The notes beneath the pieces were generated by a model, which had not been told where the DNA came from, searched no databases, and was given only the letters and a program-made list of their open reading frames with translations. DNA of 64,000 nt from Lentzea fradiae (lineage in GTDB: Bacteria > Actinomycetota > Actinomycetes > Mycobacteriales > Pseudonocardiaceae), in assembly GCF_900100955.1 (NCBI RefSeq), contig NZ_FNCC01000009.1, forward strand, positions 62,001 through 126,000, in the 5' to 3' direction. The translations under genes and the position numbers were made by a program. Of the stretch, positions 37,132 through 45,130 are shown in pieces; position 1 is the first letter of the stretch, and every line of letters begins with the position of its first letter.

Positions 37132-38520
37132 TCAGCGGGCGGGAGCGGCGAGCGCGTCCAGCAGCAGCGCCTCGGCGAGGGTCATGTGCTCCAGCTCGGA
37201 GCGGCTGACGCTCTCGTCGTTCCCGTGGATGTTGGCCAGTGGTTCCTCGCAGCCCCACAGCACGATGTCCGAGCTCGGGTTGGCGGCGTGGAGCGCGGAG
37301 ACCAGCGGGATGGAACCGCCCTGACCGGACTGCGCCACGGCGTCGGTCTTGTAGGCGGTCTTGAGCGCGGTCTCGACGGCGGCGTGGTGCGGGCCCTGGT
37401 AGGCGGCGAAACCCTGGCCGAGGCTCACCGGAACCACCTGGCGGACCACGGCCTCCGGAGCGTGGGTCTCGATGTGCTCCCGCAGCGCCTTGAGCGCCGC
37501 GTCCGGGTCCTGGTTGGGCGCGAGCCGCACGCTGATCCGGGCCGTCACCTCCGGTGTCAGCACGTTGGCCGGCCGGTCCATGCTCGGCGCGCCCCGCAGG
37601 CCCACGACGTTGACGGACGGGCGGCCGAACAGGCGCTGCGCGATCGTGCCGGTGCCGACGAGGCCGACCCCCGGCTCCACCCCGGCGTCCTTGCGGTACT
37701 GCTCCTCCCGCACGGGCGCCCAGTCGTGCTCGAAGCGGGTCAGACCGGCGACGGCGACGTCCCCGTTGGCGTCGTGCAGGGTCGACAGGAGCCGCACGAG
37801 CGTCATGAACGCGTCGGGTGCCGGTCCGCCGTACATGCCGCTGTGGACCTCTGCGGCGAGCGTCTTCACGGTGACGTCCACCGCGACGATGCCGCGCAGG
37901 GTGGAGGTGAGCGCGGGCTGGCCGACCGCCAGGTTCCCGGTGTCGGCGACGATGATCAGGTCGGCCTGGAAGCGGGGGTCCTCCGGGTGGGCGTCGACGT
38001 AGGAGTCGAGCACGCTGCTGCTCTCCTCCTCGCCCTCGACGACGAGCTTGACGTTGATCGGGAGCTTCGACCACGTGTCCCGCAAGGCTTTCAGCGCGCC
38101 CAGGTGCAGGACGACCCCGGATTTGTCGTCTGCGGCACCACGTCCGTACAGGCGGGTGTCACCGTTCGCCGTGACTTCCTTCGGCACGAACGGTTTGGTG
38201 ACCGTCCACTTCGTCTCGTCGGCGGGTTGCACGTCGTAGTGCGCATACAGCAGGACCGTCGGCGCGCCCTTGGTGTCCGAGCGCTGGTCCGCGTACACCA
38301 GGGGCGCGGAGGTCTTGCCCTCGTGGCTGATGGTGATGACGTCGGCGCTGCTCAGGCCGACCGAGCGGAACAGCCCGGCGATCACCTCCGCGGTGGCGTG
38401 CAGGGGCGGGTCCGGCTCGTCGGCCGTGGACCTGTACTTCACCAGGTCGATCAGCGTCTGCCAGAACTCGAGGGCCTGCACGTGGTCCCGCAGGCCCTTT
38501 CCGGCGGTGACAGCGGTCAT
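37132..38520 (-). CDS. M20 family dipeptidase (carnosinase/CNDP-like)
   Basis: The ATG at 38520 gives 462 residues. Metal ligands and base follow the M20 order: AHYDVQP (His), GRGAADDKSG (Asp), VEGEEESSS (Glu-Glu), IVADTGN (Asp) and a final IHGNDESVSRSE. The lid domain (about 200-310) carries AEVHSGMYGGPAPDA. This arrangement is that of dinuclear dipeptidases such as cytosolic non-specific dipeptidase and carnosinase. No signal peptide, so cytoplasmic. It is the first gene of the operon with the PLP decarboxylase 39 nt downstream. Confidence 0.88.
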   Translation of the reverse strand: MTAVTAGKGLRDHVQALEFWQTLIDLVKYRSTADEPDPPLHATAEVIAGLFRSVGLSSADVITISHEGKTSAPLVYADQRSDTKGAPTVLLYAHYDVQPADETKWTVTKPFVPKEVTANGDTRLYGRGAADDKSGVVLHLGALKALRDTWSKLPINVKLVVEGEEESSSVLDSYVDAHPEDPRFQADLIIVADTGNLAVGQPALTSTLRGIVAVDVTVKTLAAEVHSGMYGGPAPDAFMTLVRLLSTLHDANGDVAVAGLTRFEHDWAPVREEQYRKDAGVEPGVGLVGTGTIAQRLFGRPSVNVVGLRGAPSMDRPANVLTPEVTARISVRLAPNQDPDAALKALREHIETHAPEAVVRQVVPVSLGQGFAAYQGPHHAAVETALKTAYKTDAVAQSGQGGSIPLVSALHAANPSSDIVLWGCEEPLANIHGNDESVSRSELEHMTLAEALLLDALAAPAR

Positions 38521-39077
38521 GGGGGTCCTTCCCGTGAGTGTGCGGGCAGCGTCGGACGACGCGTCCACTCCGGATTCACGCCACGCGGGACCGGTCGCGG
38601 CCGTGACGGGGGCGGTCAGCGGCTCCGGTGCGCGTTCGCGGTGGGTAACAGGCGAGGAACGGACGCCCCTCGCACACGGAAGAGGGAGCTCTCGGCAGCG
38701 CGGCACGACGCCTGCGCGGGTGTTCCGCGGCCACCGCGCATCGCGCGTGACCGGTTCGGCGTCGACGCCGAACCGAACCCCGTTGCTGAACCTCCCATGC
38801 GACCCACCATCCCACCGTCACCGCCCCTCCGAAATGACGAGACCCGATCGGGGGCGAAGACACCTCCACGGGGCGGAGCAGCCCGGTCGGCAGGTGGCAC
38901 ACGGTGAACCCACGCGGCTCTCGGTTCCCGCGTCAGGGCTGCACTTCCGGCGAAGTTCCGAGTTCGTTTGCATTCGAGTGACCAACGCGGCGGCCCCGGC
39001 GCGGCAGACCGCTCCGCAGTGGAGCGAACGGTCTGCCGGCCGGGGCCGTTGTGCCGTCTACGTCGCGAGACGCATCA
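38521..39077. other. Non-coding gap with terminator (557 bp)
   Basis: No convincing gene is visible; open frames here have poor start sites and low-complexity arginine-rich products. The left 150 bp should hold the promoter of the dipeptidase operon. At the right, 38991-39048 forms a long interrupted hairpin (CGGCCCCGGC, CGGCAGACC and GCTCC paired with GGAGC, GGTCTGCCG and CCGGGGCCG). It lies 30 nt beyond the stop of the secreted protein at 39078 and is its probable terminator. Confidence 0.65.
38991..39048 (-). terminator. Long interrupted hairpin terminator
   Basis: Three paired blocks (10+9+5 bp with small bulges) around GCAGT make one of the strongest hairpins in the window. It is positioned directly downstream of the minus-strand gene at 39078-39548. 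No T-tract follows. Confidence 0.75.
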
Positions 39078-39548
39078 CTAGTTCATGCAGTCGACCCAGT
39101 CCTCCGTGGTGACGACGATGTCGGCCGGGGTCGTCTGGGTCACGGTCCCGTCCGTCACCCAGATGTGCGCGGAGTAGGTTCCCAGCGGCACCGAGGCAGG
39201 GCCTTCCGCGGGCATGATCCCGAAGTACTTGGTCGAACCGTCGGGACGGACGAAGTGGTCGCTGGACCCGATCTCGTACTCCACGGAGGACCAGCCGGGT
39301 GGAAGATCACTCATCCCGGCCCTCAGGGACTTCCAGGTCCCGGTCACCTGGTATATGAAGTAGGAGCCGTGTTCCCGCTGGCCGGCCTGGACGCACATGC
39401 GGAGCGTCTTCTGCCACTGCGTCAGGTTCCACGCCGGGGTCTCCGAGGACGTCTGCGCCGAGGCGGTGACCGGCGAGCCGGCCAGTGTCAGCAGGAACAC
39501 CGCGGCCAGGCTGAGCATCGATGTCGCGAGCCGGTACGTGATTCTCAT
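39078..39548 (-). CDS. Secreted protein of unknown function (156 aa)
   Basis: The N terminus is a clear Sec signal peptide (MRITYRLATSMLSLAAVFLL, cleaved after about ASA at residue 31). The mature part has only two cysteines (Cys52 and Cys154), likely one disulfide joining its ends. It is rich in aromatic and beta-type sequence (GSYFIYQVTGTWKSL, GTYSAHIWVTDGTV). Similar short secreted proteins are common in actinomycetes, but I do not recognise a named family. It stands alone with its own terminator; GGAGGATTCC precedes the ATG. Confidence 0.8.
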   Translation of the reverse strand: MRITYRLATSMLSLAAVFLLTLAGSPVTASAQTSSETPAWNLTQWQKTLRMCVQAGQREHGSYFIYQVTGTWKSLRAGMSDLPPGWSSVEYEIGSSDHFVRPDGSTKYFGIMPAEGPASVPLGTYSAHIWVTDGTVTQTTPADIVVTTEDWVDCMN

Positions 39549-39610
39549 GGAATCCTCCTGGTCTGGCTTGTCGAAGGCCCGGTCGAAGCTACTGACCCGA
39601 ACTCAGAGCT

Positions 39611-40582
39611 CTATGAGAACCCGTCCCGATACGCGGAGCCGTAGCGGCCGGCGAGCGCGCGGCCCATCGCCGCCAGGTGGGCGCGCACGGACGGCGGACC
39701 GGTCACGTCGACCCAGTCGACCAGTCCCGCCAGCTCACCGGCGAGCGCGTACGCGTTGTAGCCCCTGACCACGACCTGCACGCGGCCGTCGGGTGCGGCC
39801 CCTCCCACCTCCAGGCGGTCGCCGATGATCATCCTGAGCCGGGACAGCTCGTGGGGCACGCACAGCGCCCTGGCCTCGAGGGGTGTCCGCCTGCGTTCGA
39901 CCTCGCCGGCCAGCTCGCGCCAGCTCTCGGCGAGGTCGAAGCCGCTCGGGCGGCGCACCGGGTCGGTGGTCGGCTCGACGGACCTCACGCGGTCGATCCG
40001 GAAGGTCCGCCGGCCGGAGCCGGTGTCCGTGACGAGGTACCACCACGGTCCCTTGGCGACGATGCCCAGCGGGTGCACCGTTCGCTCCGTGCCCGCACCG
40101 GTGCCGTCGACGTAGCCGATCCGCGCCTGGACGCCGCGAATCACCGCGTCCTGCAGCTCGTCGAGCAACGGCGGCGTCCGCCGCTCCACCCTGCTGCCAC
40201 CCCACGGTCGCGGGTCCACGACCAGTGCCGACGCCGCGGCTTCCGCCTGCACCCGGAAGGGTTCCGGCAGGGCCAGGACGAGCTTGCGCAGCGCGGCTTT
40301 CACGGCGGGGGTGGCGGCGGAGGCGGGACCGGCGACCAGGAACAGGGCGCGGGCCTCGCTCGCGGTCAGGCCGGACAGGTCGGTGCGGGCACCGCCGACC
40401 AGACGCCAGCCCCCTCCCCTGCCCTGCGTCGAGTACAGGGGCACACCGGCCCTGGCGAGGGCGTCGAGGTCGCGACGGGCGGTGCGCTCGGAGACCTCCA
40501 GCTCCCGCGCGACCTCCGCGGCCGTCACGTGCTCGCGCCGCTGCAACAGGAGGAGGACGGCCACCAGCCGGTCGGTTCCCAC
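39611..40582 (-). CDS. WYL-domain (YafY/DeoR-type) transcriptional regulator
   Basis: The GTG at 40582 gives 323 residues starting VGTDRLVAVLLLLQRREHV, the usual start of this family. A GTG at 40612 would begin inside the palindromic operator and is less likely. The HTH_11 wing is at about 5-60 (AAEVARELEVSERTARRDLD), the WYL ligand domain at about 125-205 (GPWWYLVTDTGSGRRTFRIDRVRSVE) and a WCX extension to the end. These regulators sense small ligands or nucleotides. It is divergent from the epoxide hydrolase with a perfect 10-bp inverted repeat between, so it likely controls both genes. Confidence 0.87.
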   Translation of the reverse strand: MGTDRLVAVLLLLQRREHVTAAEVARELEVSERTARRDLDALARAGVPLYSTQGRGGGWRLVGGARTDLSGLTASEARALFLVAGPASAATPAVKAALRKLVLALPEPFRVQAEAAASALVVDPRPWGGSRVERRTPPLLDELQDAVIRGVQARIGYVDGTGAGTERTVHPLGIVAKGPWWYLVTDTGSGRRTFRIDRVRSVEPTTDPVRRPSGFDLAESWRELAGEVERRRTPLEARALCVPHELSRLRMIIGDRLEVGGAAPDGRVQVVVRGYNAYALAGELAGLVDWVDVTGPPSVRAHLAAMGRALAGRYGSAYRDGFS

Positions 40583-40601
40583 CCTGGGAACACTGGCACA
40601 C

Positions 40602-40626
40602 AAACCGGTCACGGGTTGACCGGTTT
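40602..40626. promoter_or_regulatory. Perfect inverted-repeat operator (WYL regulator / hydrolase)
   Basis: AAACCGGTCA (40602-40611) and TGACCGGTTT (40617-40626) are exact complements separated by 5 bp. The site is centred in the 62-bp divergent gap and is the best candidate for the regulator at 39611. Confidence 0.7.
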
Positions 40627-40644
40627 AGCTCGCAGGATGGCCCC

Positions 40645-41604
40645 ATGACGTTCCCCGAACCCACCACCGTCGCCGTCAACGGCGTGGAGCTCGAAGTCTT
40701 CGAGGCTGGACGGCACAATGCGGGCAACCCCGTCGTGCTCTGCCACGGCTGGCCCGAGCACGCCTTCGCCTGGCGGCACCAGATGCCCGCGCTCGCGGCG
40801 GCGGGCTACCACGTGATCGTCCCCAACCAGCGGGGTTTCGGGCGCTCGTCCCGTCCGGCCGGGGTCACGGAGTACGACATCGAGCACCTGACGGGTGATC
40901 TCGTCGCGCTCCTCGACCACTACGGCTACGACGACGCCACCTTCATCGGCCACGACTGGGGCGCGTTCGTCGTCTGGAGCCTCGCCGTGCTGCACCCGAA
41001 GCGCGTGTCCAGGCTGGTCAACCTGAGCCTGCCCTACCTCGAACGCGGGGAGAGGCCCTGGATCGAGGTCCTGGAGGACGTGGCCGGCACCGACTCGCAC
41101 CTCGTCCACTTCAACCGCCACCCCGGTGTCGCCGACGCTGTGTTCGAGGAGAACACCTCCCGGTTCCTGCGCAACCTCTTCCGCAAGAACGAGCCACCAC
41201 AGCCACCGCGGCCGGGTATGCCGCTGCTCGCACTCGCCCAAGCGGAAACGCCACTCGGCGACCCTTTGATGAGCGAGAGCGACCTGGGCGTCTTCGTCTC
41301 CGCCTTCGAGTCGTCGGGGTTCACGGCCGGCCTGAACTGGTACCGCAACCTCGACCGCGACTGGCACCTGCTGTCGGGCGCCGATCCCGTCGTCCACCAG
41401 CCGTCGCTGATGGTCTACGGCGACCGGGACACGATCCCGAGGTCCACGACCCTGCACCGGTTCGTGCCCGCCGTGGACGTGGTCAGCCTGGACTGCGGGC
41501 ACTGGATCCAGCAGGAGAGGCCGGACGAGCTGAACCGGGTGGTCCTGACGTGGCTGGAACGCCAGGCCGTCCCCGCGGCGGTCAGTCTTCCGGCACCCAG
41601 CTGA
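40645..41604 (+). CDS. Epoxide hydrolase-type alpha/beta hydrolase
   Basis: The 319-residue protein has the epoxide hydrolase oxyanion motif HGWPEH (34-39 region), nucleophile Asp104 in IGHDWGAFV, and catalytic His in DCGHWIQQERPDE near residue 290. Cap-domain tyrosines (YLERGERPW, NWYRNLDRDW) are as in soluble epoxide hydrolases. Asp as nucleophile fits epoxide hydrolases and haloalkane dehalogenases; the HGxP motif favours epoxides. It is controlled from the shared operator with the WYL gene, and its end overlaps the convergent GntR gene by 23 bp. Confidence 0.88.
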   Translation: MTFPEPTTVAVNGVELEVFEAGRHNAGNPVVLCHGWPEHAFAWRHQMPALAAAGYHVIVPNQRGFGRSSRPAGVTEYDIEHLTGDLVALLDHYGYDDATFIGHDWGAFVVWSLAVLHPKRVSRLVNLSLPYLERGERPWIEVLEDVAGTDSHLVHFNRHPGVADAVFEENTSRFLRNLFRKNEPPQPPRPGMPLLALAQAETPLGDPLMSESDLGVFVSAFESSGFTAGLNWYRNLDRDWHLLSGADPVVHQPSLMVYGDRDTIPRSTTLHRFVPAVDVVSLDCGHWIQQERPDELNRVVLTWLERQAVPAAVSLPAPS

Positions 41605-42283
41605 GCAGCCGCACCTTCGCGACGGTGCGCACGTGCCTGCGCATCGCCGCGGCGGCCTTCTTGCCGTCGCCCGCGGCGATGGCCTCGTAGATCGCCGTGT
41701 GCTGCGCGAGCGACCGGGACGGACGGCCCGGCTGGCGCAGCGACTCGGTGCGGCTCTCGGTGATCTGGGCGGCGATGGTCTTCATGAAGTCCGCGAGCAG
41801 CGAACTGTGGGCGGCGGCGGTGACGGCGGCGTGGAAGCGGCGATCGCCTTCCACGCCGTTGTCGCCGTTCTCGACCTCCTCGCGCATGAAGGCGAGGGCC
41901 TGCCGGATGTCCTCCAGCTCGGCCTCGGTGCGGCGTTCGGCGGCGAGCTCGGCGAGCTTGGTCTCCAGGGCCTCGCGGGCCTCCAGCACCTCCGGGAGCC
42001 GCTCGCGGCGCTCCACCAGCCGTTCGACCGGCTCCACGTCGAGGGTGTCGCGGACGAGGTAGGTGCCGCCGCCGTGCCGGGCCTCGACCAGGCCCTGCAC
42101 CTCCAGCACCACGATCGCCTGCTTGACCGACGCGCGGCTCACGCCGAGGCTCGCCGCCAGGTCGCGTTCGGCGGGCAGCCTGTCCCCCGCCTTCAGCCCC
42201 GTCTCGGTGACGTGGGCGCGCAGCCGTTCGAGCACCTGCTCGTACAGGCGGGACTTGACCACGGGCCGCAGTGCCTCGGACAT
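41582..42283 (-). CDS. GntR family (FadR/FCD) regulator of the malonate cluster
   Basis: The ATG at 42283 gives 233 residues beginning MSEALRPVVKSRLYEQVLE. The winged helix lies at about 10-75 (RLPAERDLAASLGVSRASVK, GGGTYLVRD) and the FCD domain at about 90-225 (DRRFHAAVTAAAHSSLL, HTAIYEAIAAGD). It is divergent from the malonate transporter, and the 149-bp gap holds two identical operator repeats. In characterised mat clusters a GntR protein (MatR) represses the operon until malonate is present, so the same role is likely here. Confidence 0.87.
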   Translation of the reverse strand: MSEALRPVVKSRLYEQVLERLRAHVTETGLKAGDRLPAERDLAASLGVSRASVKQAIVVLEVQGLVEARHGGGTYLVRDTLDVEPVERLVERRERLPEVLEAREALETKLAELAAERRTEAELEDIRQALAFMREEVENGDNGVEGDRRFHAAVTAAAHSSLLADFMKTIAAQITESRTESLRQPGRPSRSLAQHTAIYEAIAAGDGKKAAAAMRRHVRTVAKVRLLSWVPED

Positions 42284-42302
42284 CCGCCCAGGATATCGGG
42301 CC

Positions 42303-42378
42303 AAGTGGCTCAGCCACTAGGCCACCTCTTGACAGCGGGTCGAGCGAGGGCGGAAAGTGGCTGAGCCACTTGGCCACT
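42303..42378. promoter_or_regulatory. Two 24-bp operator repeats flanking a promoter
   Basis: Copies at 42303-42326 and 42355-42378 both read AAGTGGCTnAGCCACTnGGC plus CAC. Each contains the palindrome AGTGGCTnAGCCACT, and they start 52 bp apart (about five helical turns). Between them is a perfect -35 TTGACA (42329-42334). A weak -10 GAAAGT (42353-42358, 18-bp spacing) is overlapped by the second copy. Binding by the GntR protein would block the transporter promoter and probably its own. Confidence 0.75.
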
Positions 42379-42432
42379 GTGAGCCCGGCCACCCGCCCCC
42401 CCTGCGCGAGGCCCTGACGACGGGAGCCCTGC

Positions 42433-43719
42433 ATGTCAGCCGAACTGGTCTCGATACTCGTGCTGGTCGTGGTGTTCGTGATCGCCACGACGCGGTCGAT
42501 CAACATGGGGGCGCTGGCGTTCGCCGCGGCCTTCGGGGTCGGCACGCTGGTCGCGGACATGGAGACCGACGACATCTTCAAGGGCTTCCCCGGCTCGTTG
42601 TTCGTGGTGCTGGTCGGGGTGACGTTCCTGTTCGCCATCGCGCGGGCCAACGGGACCACGGACTGGCTGGTGCACCGGGCGATCCGGCTGGTCGGCGGCC
42701 GGATCGCGCTGATGCCGTGGGTGATGTTCGCGATCACCGGCGTGCTGACGGCGATCGGCGCGGTCAGCCCGGCGGCGGTCGCGATCGTCGCGCCGATCGC
42801 CATGGGGTTCGCGGCCAAGTACCGGATCAACCCGCTGCTGATGGGTGTGATGGTGGTGCACGGCGCGCAGGCCGGCGGTTTCTCCCCCATCAGCATCTAC
42901 GGCACGATCGTCAACGAGATCGTGGCCAAGGAAGGGCTGCCGGGCGGCGAGGTCGTGCTGTTCCTGGCGAGTCTCGTGGTGAACCTGCTGATCGCCGCCG
43001 TGGTGTTCGTGGCGCTCGGCGGCATGAAGCTGGCGCGGCGCGCCGTCGACACGCCCGCACTCGTCCGCACCGGGAGCGGGGCCGGTGACGACGCCGACGA
43101 TGTGGAGGAAGAACGCGTCACGCTGACCGCGCCGCGCATCGCCACCCTCGTCGGCCTGGTCGCGCTGGTCATCGCGGCGCTGGGCTTCGACCTCGACGTC
43201 GGCCTCGCCGCCATCACCGTCGCCGTGCTGCTCAGCGTGGTGTGGCCGGAGACGTCCAAGCAGGCCATCACCCAGATCACCTGGCCGACCGTGCTGCTGA
43301 TCTGCGGCATCCTCACCTACGTCGCCGTGCTCCAGACGATGGGCACGATCAAGTGGGCGGGCGACTCCGTCGCCGGGGTCGGCGCTCCCCTGCTCGCGGC
43401 GCTGCTGATCTGCTACATCGGCGCGGTCGTGTCGGCGTTCGCCTCGTCGGTCGGCATCATGGGCGCGCTGATCCCGCTGGCCGTGCCGTTCCTGCTGCAG
43501 GGCGAGGTCAGCTCGGTCGGGCTGATCGCGGCCCTCGCCGTGTCCGCGACGGTCGTCGACGTCAGCCCGTTCTCCACCAACGGCGCCCTTGTCCTCGCGG
43601 GCGCTCAGGATGTCGATCGCGACACGTTCTTCAAGCAGCTCATGGTCTACGGCGGGATCATGGCGGCGGCGGCGCCCCCACTGGTCTGGCTCGCCCTCGT
43701 CGTCCCGGGAACCTGGTGA
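42433..43719 (+). CDS. MatC-like malonate/dicarboxylate transporter
   Basis: The 428-residue membrane protein has about eleven hydrophobic segments and the MatC N-terminal pattern (MGALAFAAAFGVGTLV, IFKGFPGSLFVVLVGVTFLF). It also shows the SLC13-like AVSPAAVAIVAPIAMGFAA and VVDVSPFSTNGALVL motifs at the two half-repeats. A charged loop (GAGDDADDVEEE) separates the halves at about 215-232. It is followed after 4 nt by matB, so malonate is the likely substrate. Expression is probably under the GntR operators at 42303-42378. Confidence 0.85.
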   Translation: MSAELVSILVLVVVFVIATTRSINMGALAFAAAFGVGTLVADMETDDIFKGFPGSLFVVLVGVTFLFAIARANGTTDWLVHRAIRLVGGRIALMPWVMFAITGVLTAIGAVSPAAVAIVAPIAMGFAAKYRINPLLMGVMVVHGAQAGGFSPISIYGTIVNEIVAKEGLPGGEVVLFLASLVVNLLIAAVVFVALGGMKLARRAVDTPALVRTGSGAGDDADDVEEERVTLTAPRIATLVGLVALVIAALGFDLDVGLAAITVAVLLSVVWPETSKQAITQITWPTVLLICGILTYVAVLQTMGTIKWAGDSVAGVGAPLLAALLICYIGAVVSAFASSVGIMGALIPLAVPFLLQGEVSSVGLIAALAVSATVVDVSPFSTNGALVLAGAQDVDRDTFFKQLMVYGGIMAAAAPPLVWLALVVPGTW

Positions 43720-43723
43720 GGTC

Positions 43724-45130
43724 ATGTTCGACTTGCAGTCCGGCCGCGTCGCCCTCCGCTTCGGCGACCGCTCCCTGACCCACGCCGAGCTGGCGTCCTG
43801 CGCCGGAGCGCTGGCCCGGCGGCTCGCCGGGTCGCCTCGGGTGGCCGTGTGGGCCACCCCGGCCATCGAGACGTGCGTGGCGGTCGTCGCGGCCCTGCTC
43901 GCCGGGGTGCCCGCCGTGCCGCTCAACCCGAAGGTCGGCGAGCGCGAGCTGGCGCACATCCTCGGCGACAGCGCGCCCGCGAGCGTGCTGGCGGCTCCCG
44001 GCGTGGAGCTCCCGGCGGGGCTCGCGGACCTGCCGCGCCTGGACGTCACGCTGGAGGGCGGGGACGGCGAGCTGCCCGCCGAACCCGGTGCCGAGGCACC
44101 TGCGCTGATCGTCTACACCTCGGGCACCACCGGCTCGCCGAAGGGCGTCGTGCTGCCGCGACGGGCGATCGTGTCGACGTTGGACGCCATCGCCGAGGCG
44201 TGGGAGTGGACCGAAGACGACGTGCTGGTGCACGCGTTGCCGTTGTTCCACGTGCACGGGCTGATCCTCGGTGTGCTGGGGCCGTTGCGCCGCGGCGGCA
44301 CCCTGAACCACCTCGGGAAGTTCTCGACCGAGGCGGTCACGCGGGCGTTGCAGGACGACGGCACGATGATGTTCGGCGTCCCGACGATGTACCACCGCAT
44401 CGCCGAGGAGGTCGGTGCCGACGGGGAGCTGGCGGCGGCGTTGAAACGGGCCCGGCTGCTGGTCTCGGGATCGGCCGCGCTGCCGGTGCGCGACCACGAG
44501 CGGATCGCGGCGGCGACCGGGCAGCGGGTGGTCGAGCGGTACGGCATGACCGAGACGCTGATGAACACCAGCGTGCGCGCGGACGGCGACCGCAGGCCCG
44601 GCGCGGTCGGCCTGCCGCTGCCCGGCGTCGAGGTGCGGCTGGCCGGTGACGACGGCGCGGTGCTGGACGAGCCCGGCGCGATCGGCGAGATCCAGGTGCG
44701 CGGGCAGAACCTGTTCACCGAGTACCTGAACCGGCCCGACGCGACCGCGGAGGCGTTCGCGGACGGCTGGTTCCGCACCGGCGACGTCGGCACGCGCGAC
44801 CCCGACGGCTACTACCGGATCGTCGGCCGCAAGGCGACGGACATCATCAAGAGCGGCGGCTACAAGATCGGCGCGGGCGAGATCGAGAACGCGCTGCTGG
44901 AGCACCCCGCGGTGAAGGAGGTCGCGGTCACCGGCGAACCGGACGACGACCTCGGCGAACGGATCGTCGCCTGGGTCGTGCCCTCCGGCGACGCACCGGC
45001 GGCCGACGAGCTGTCCGACCACGTCGCCCGCCTGCTCACCCCGCACAAGCGGCCCCGCCGGGTGCGGTTCGTGGAGTCGTTGCCGCGCAACGACATGGGC
45101 AAGGTGATGAAACGTGCCCTCGGAACGTGA
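43724..45130 (+). CDS. matB: Malonyl-CoA / methylmalonyl-CoA synthetase
   Basis: The 468-residue protein aligns along its whole length with Streptomyces MatB. It has the ANL motifs YTSGTTGSPKG, LPLFHVHGLILGVLGPLRRG, ERYGMTETLMNTSVR, GWFRTGDVGTRDPDGYYRI, SGGYKIGAGEIENALLEHP and the catalytic C-terminal lysine in GKVMKRAL. The ETLMNTSVRADG segment is typical of malonate-specific members. It activates malonate with ATP and CoA, giving extender units for fatty acids or polyketides. It follows the transporter by 4 nt and overlaps the next gene by 17 bp. Confidence 0.95.
   Translation: MFDLQSGRVALRFGDRSLTHAELASCAGALARRLAGSPRVAVWATPAIETCVAVVAALLAGVPAVPLNPKVGERELAHILGDSAPASVLAAPGVELPAGLADLPRLDVTLEGGDGELPAEPGAEAPALIVYTSGTTGSPKGVVLPRRAIVSTLDAIAEAWEWTEDDVLVHALPLFHVHGLILGVLGPLRRGGTLNHLGKFSTEAVTRALQDDGTMMFGVPTMYHRIAEEVGADGELAAALKRARLLVSGSAALPVRDHERIAAATGQRVVERYGMTETLMNTSVRADGDRRPGAVGLPLPGVEVRLAGDDGAVLDEPGAIGEIQVRGQNLFTEYLNRPDATAEAFADGWFRTGDVGTRDPDGYYRIVGRKATDIIKSGGYKIGAGEIENALLEHPAVKEVAVTGEPDDDLGERIVAWVVPSGDAPAADELSDHVARLLTPHKRPRRVRFVESLPRNDMGKVMKRALGT

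Noticed and set aside
38616..38902. Short frames in the gap upstream of the dipeptidase
   Set aside because: No ribosome site, arginine/glycine-rich composition and no conserved feature.
35377..38907. A plus-strand open frame of over 1100 codons
   Set aside because: It lies opposite the well-supported decarboxylase and dipeptidase genes and has a valine/arginine-rich shadow composition with no domain.
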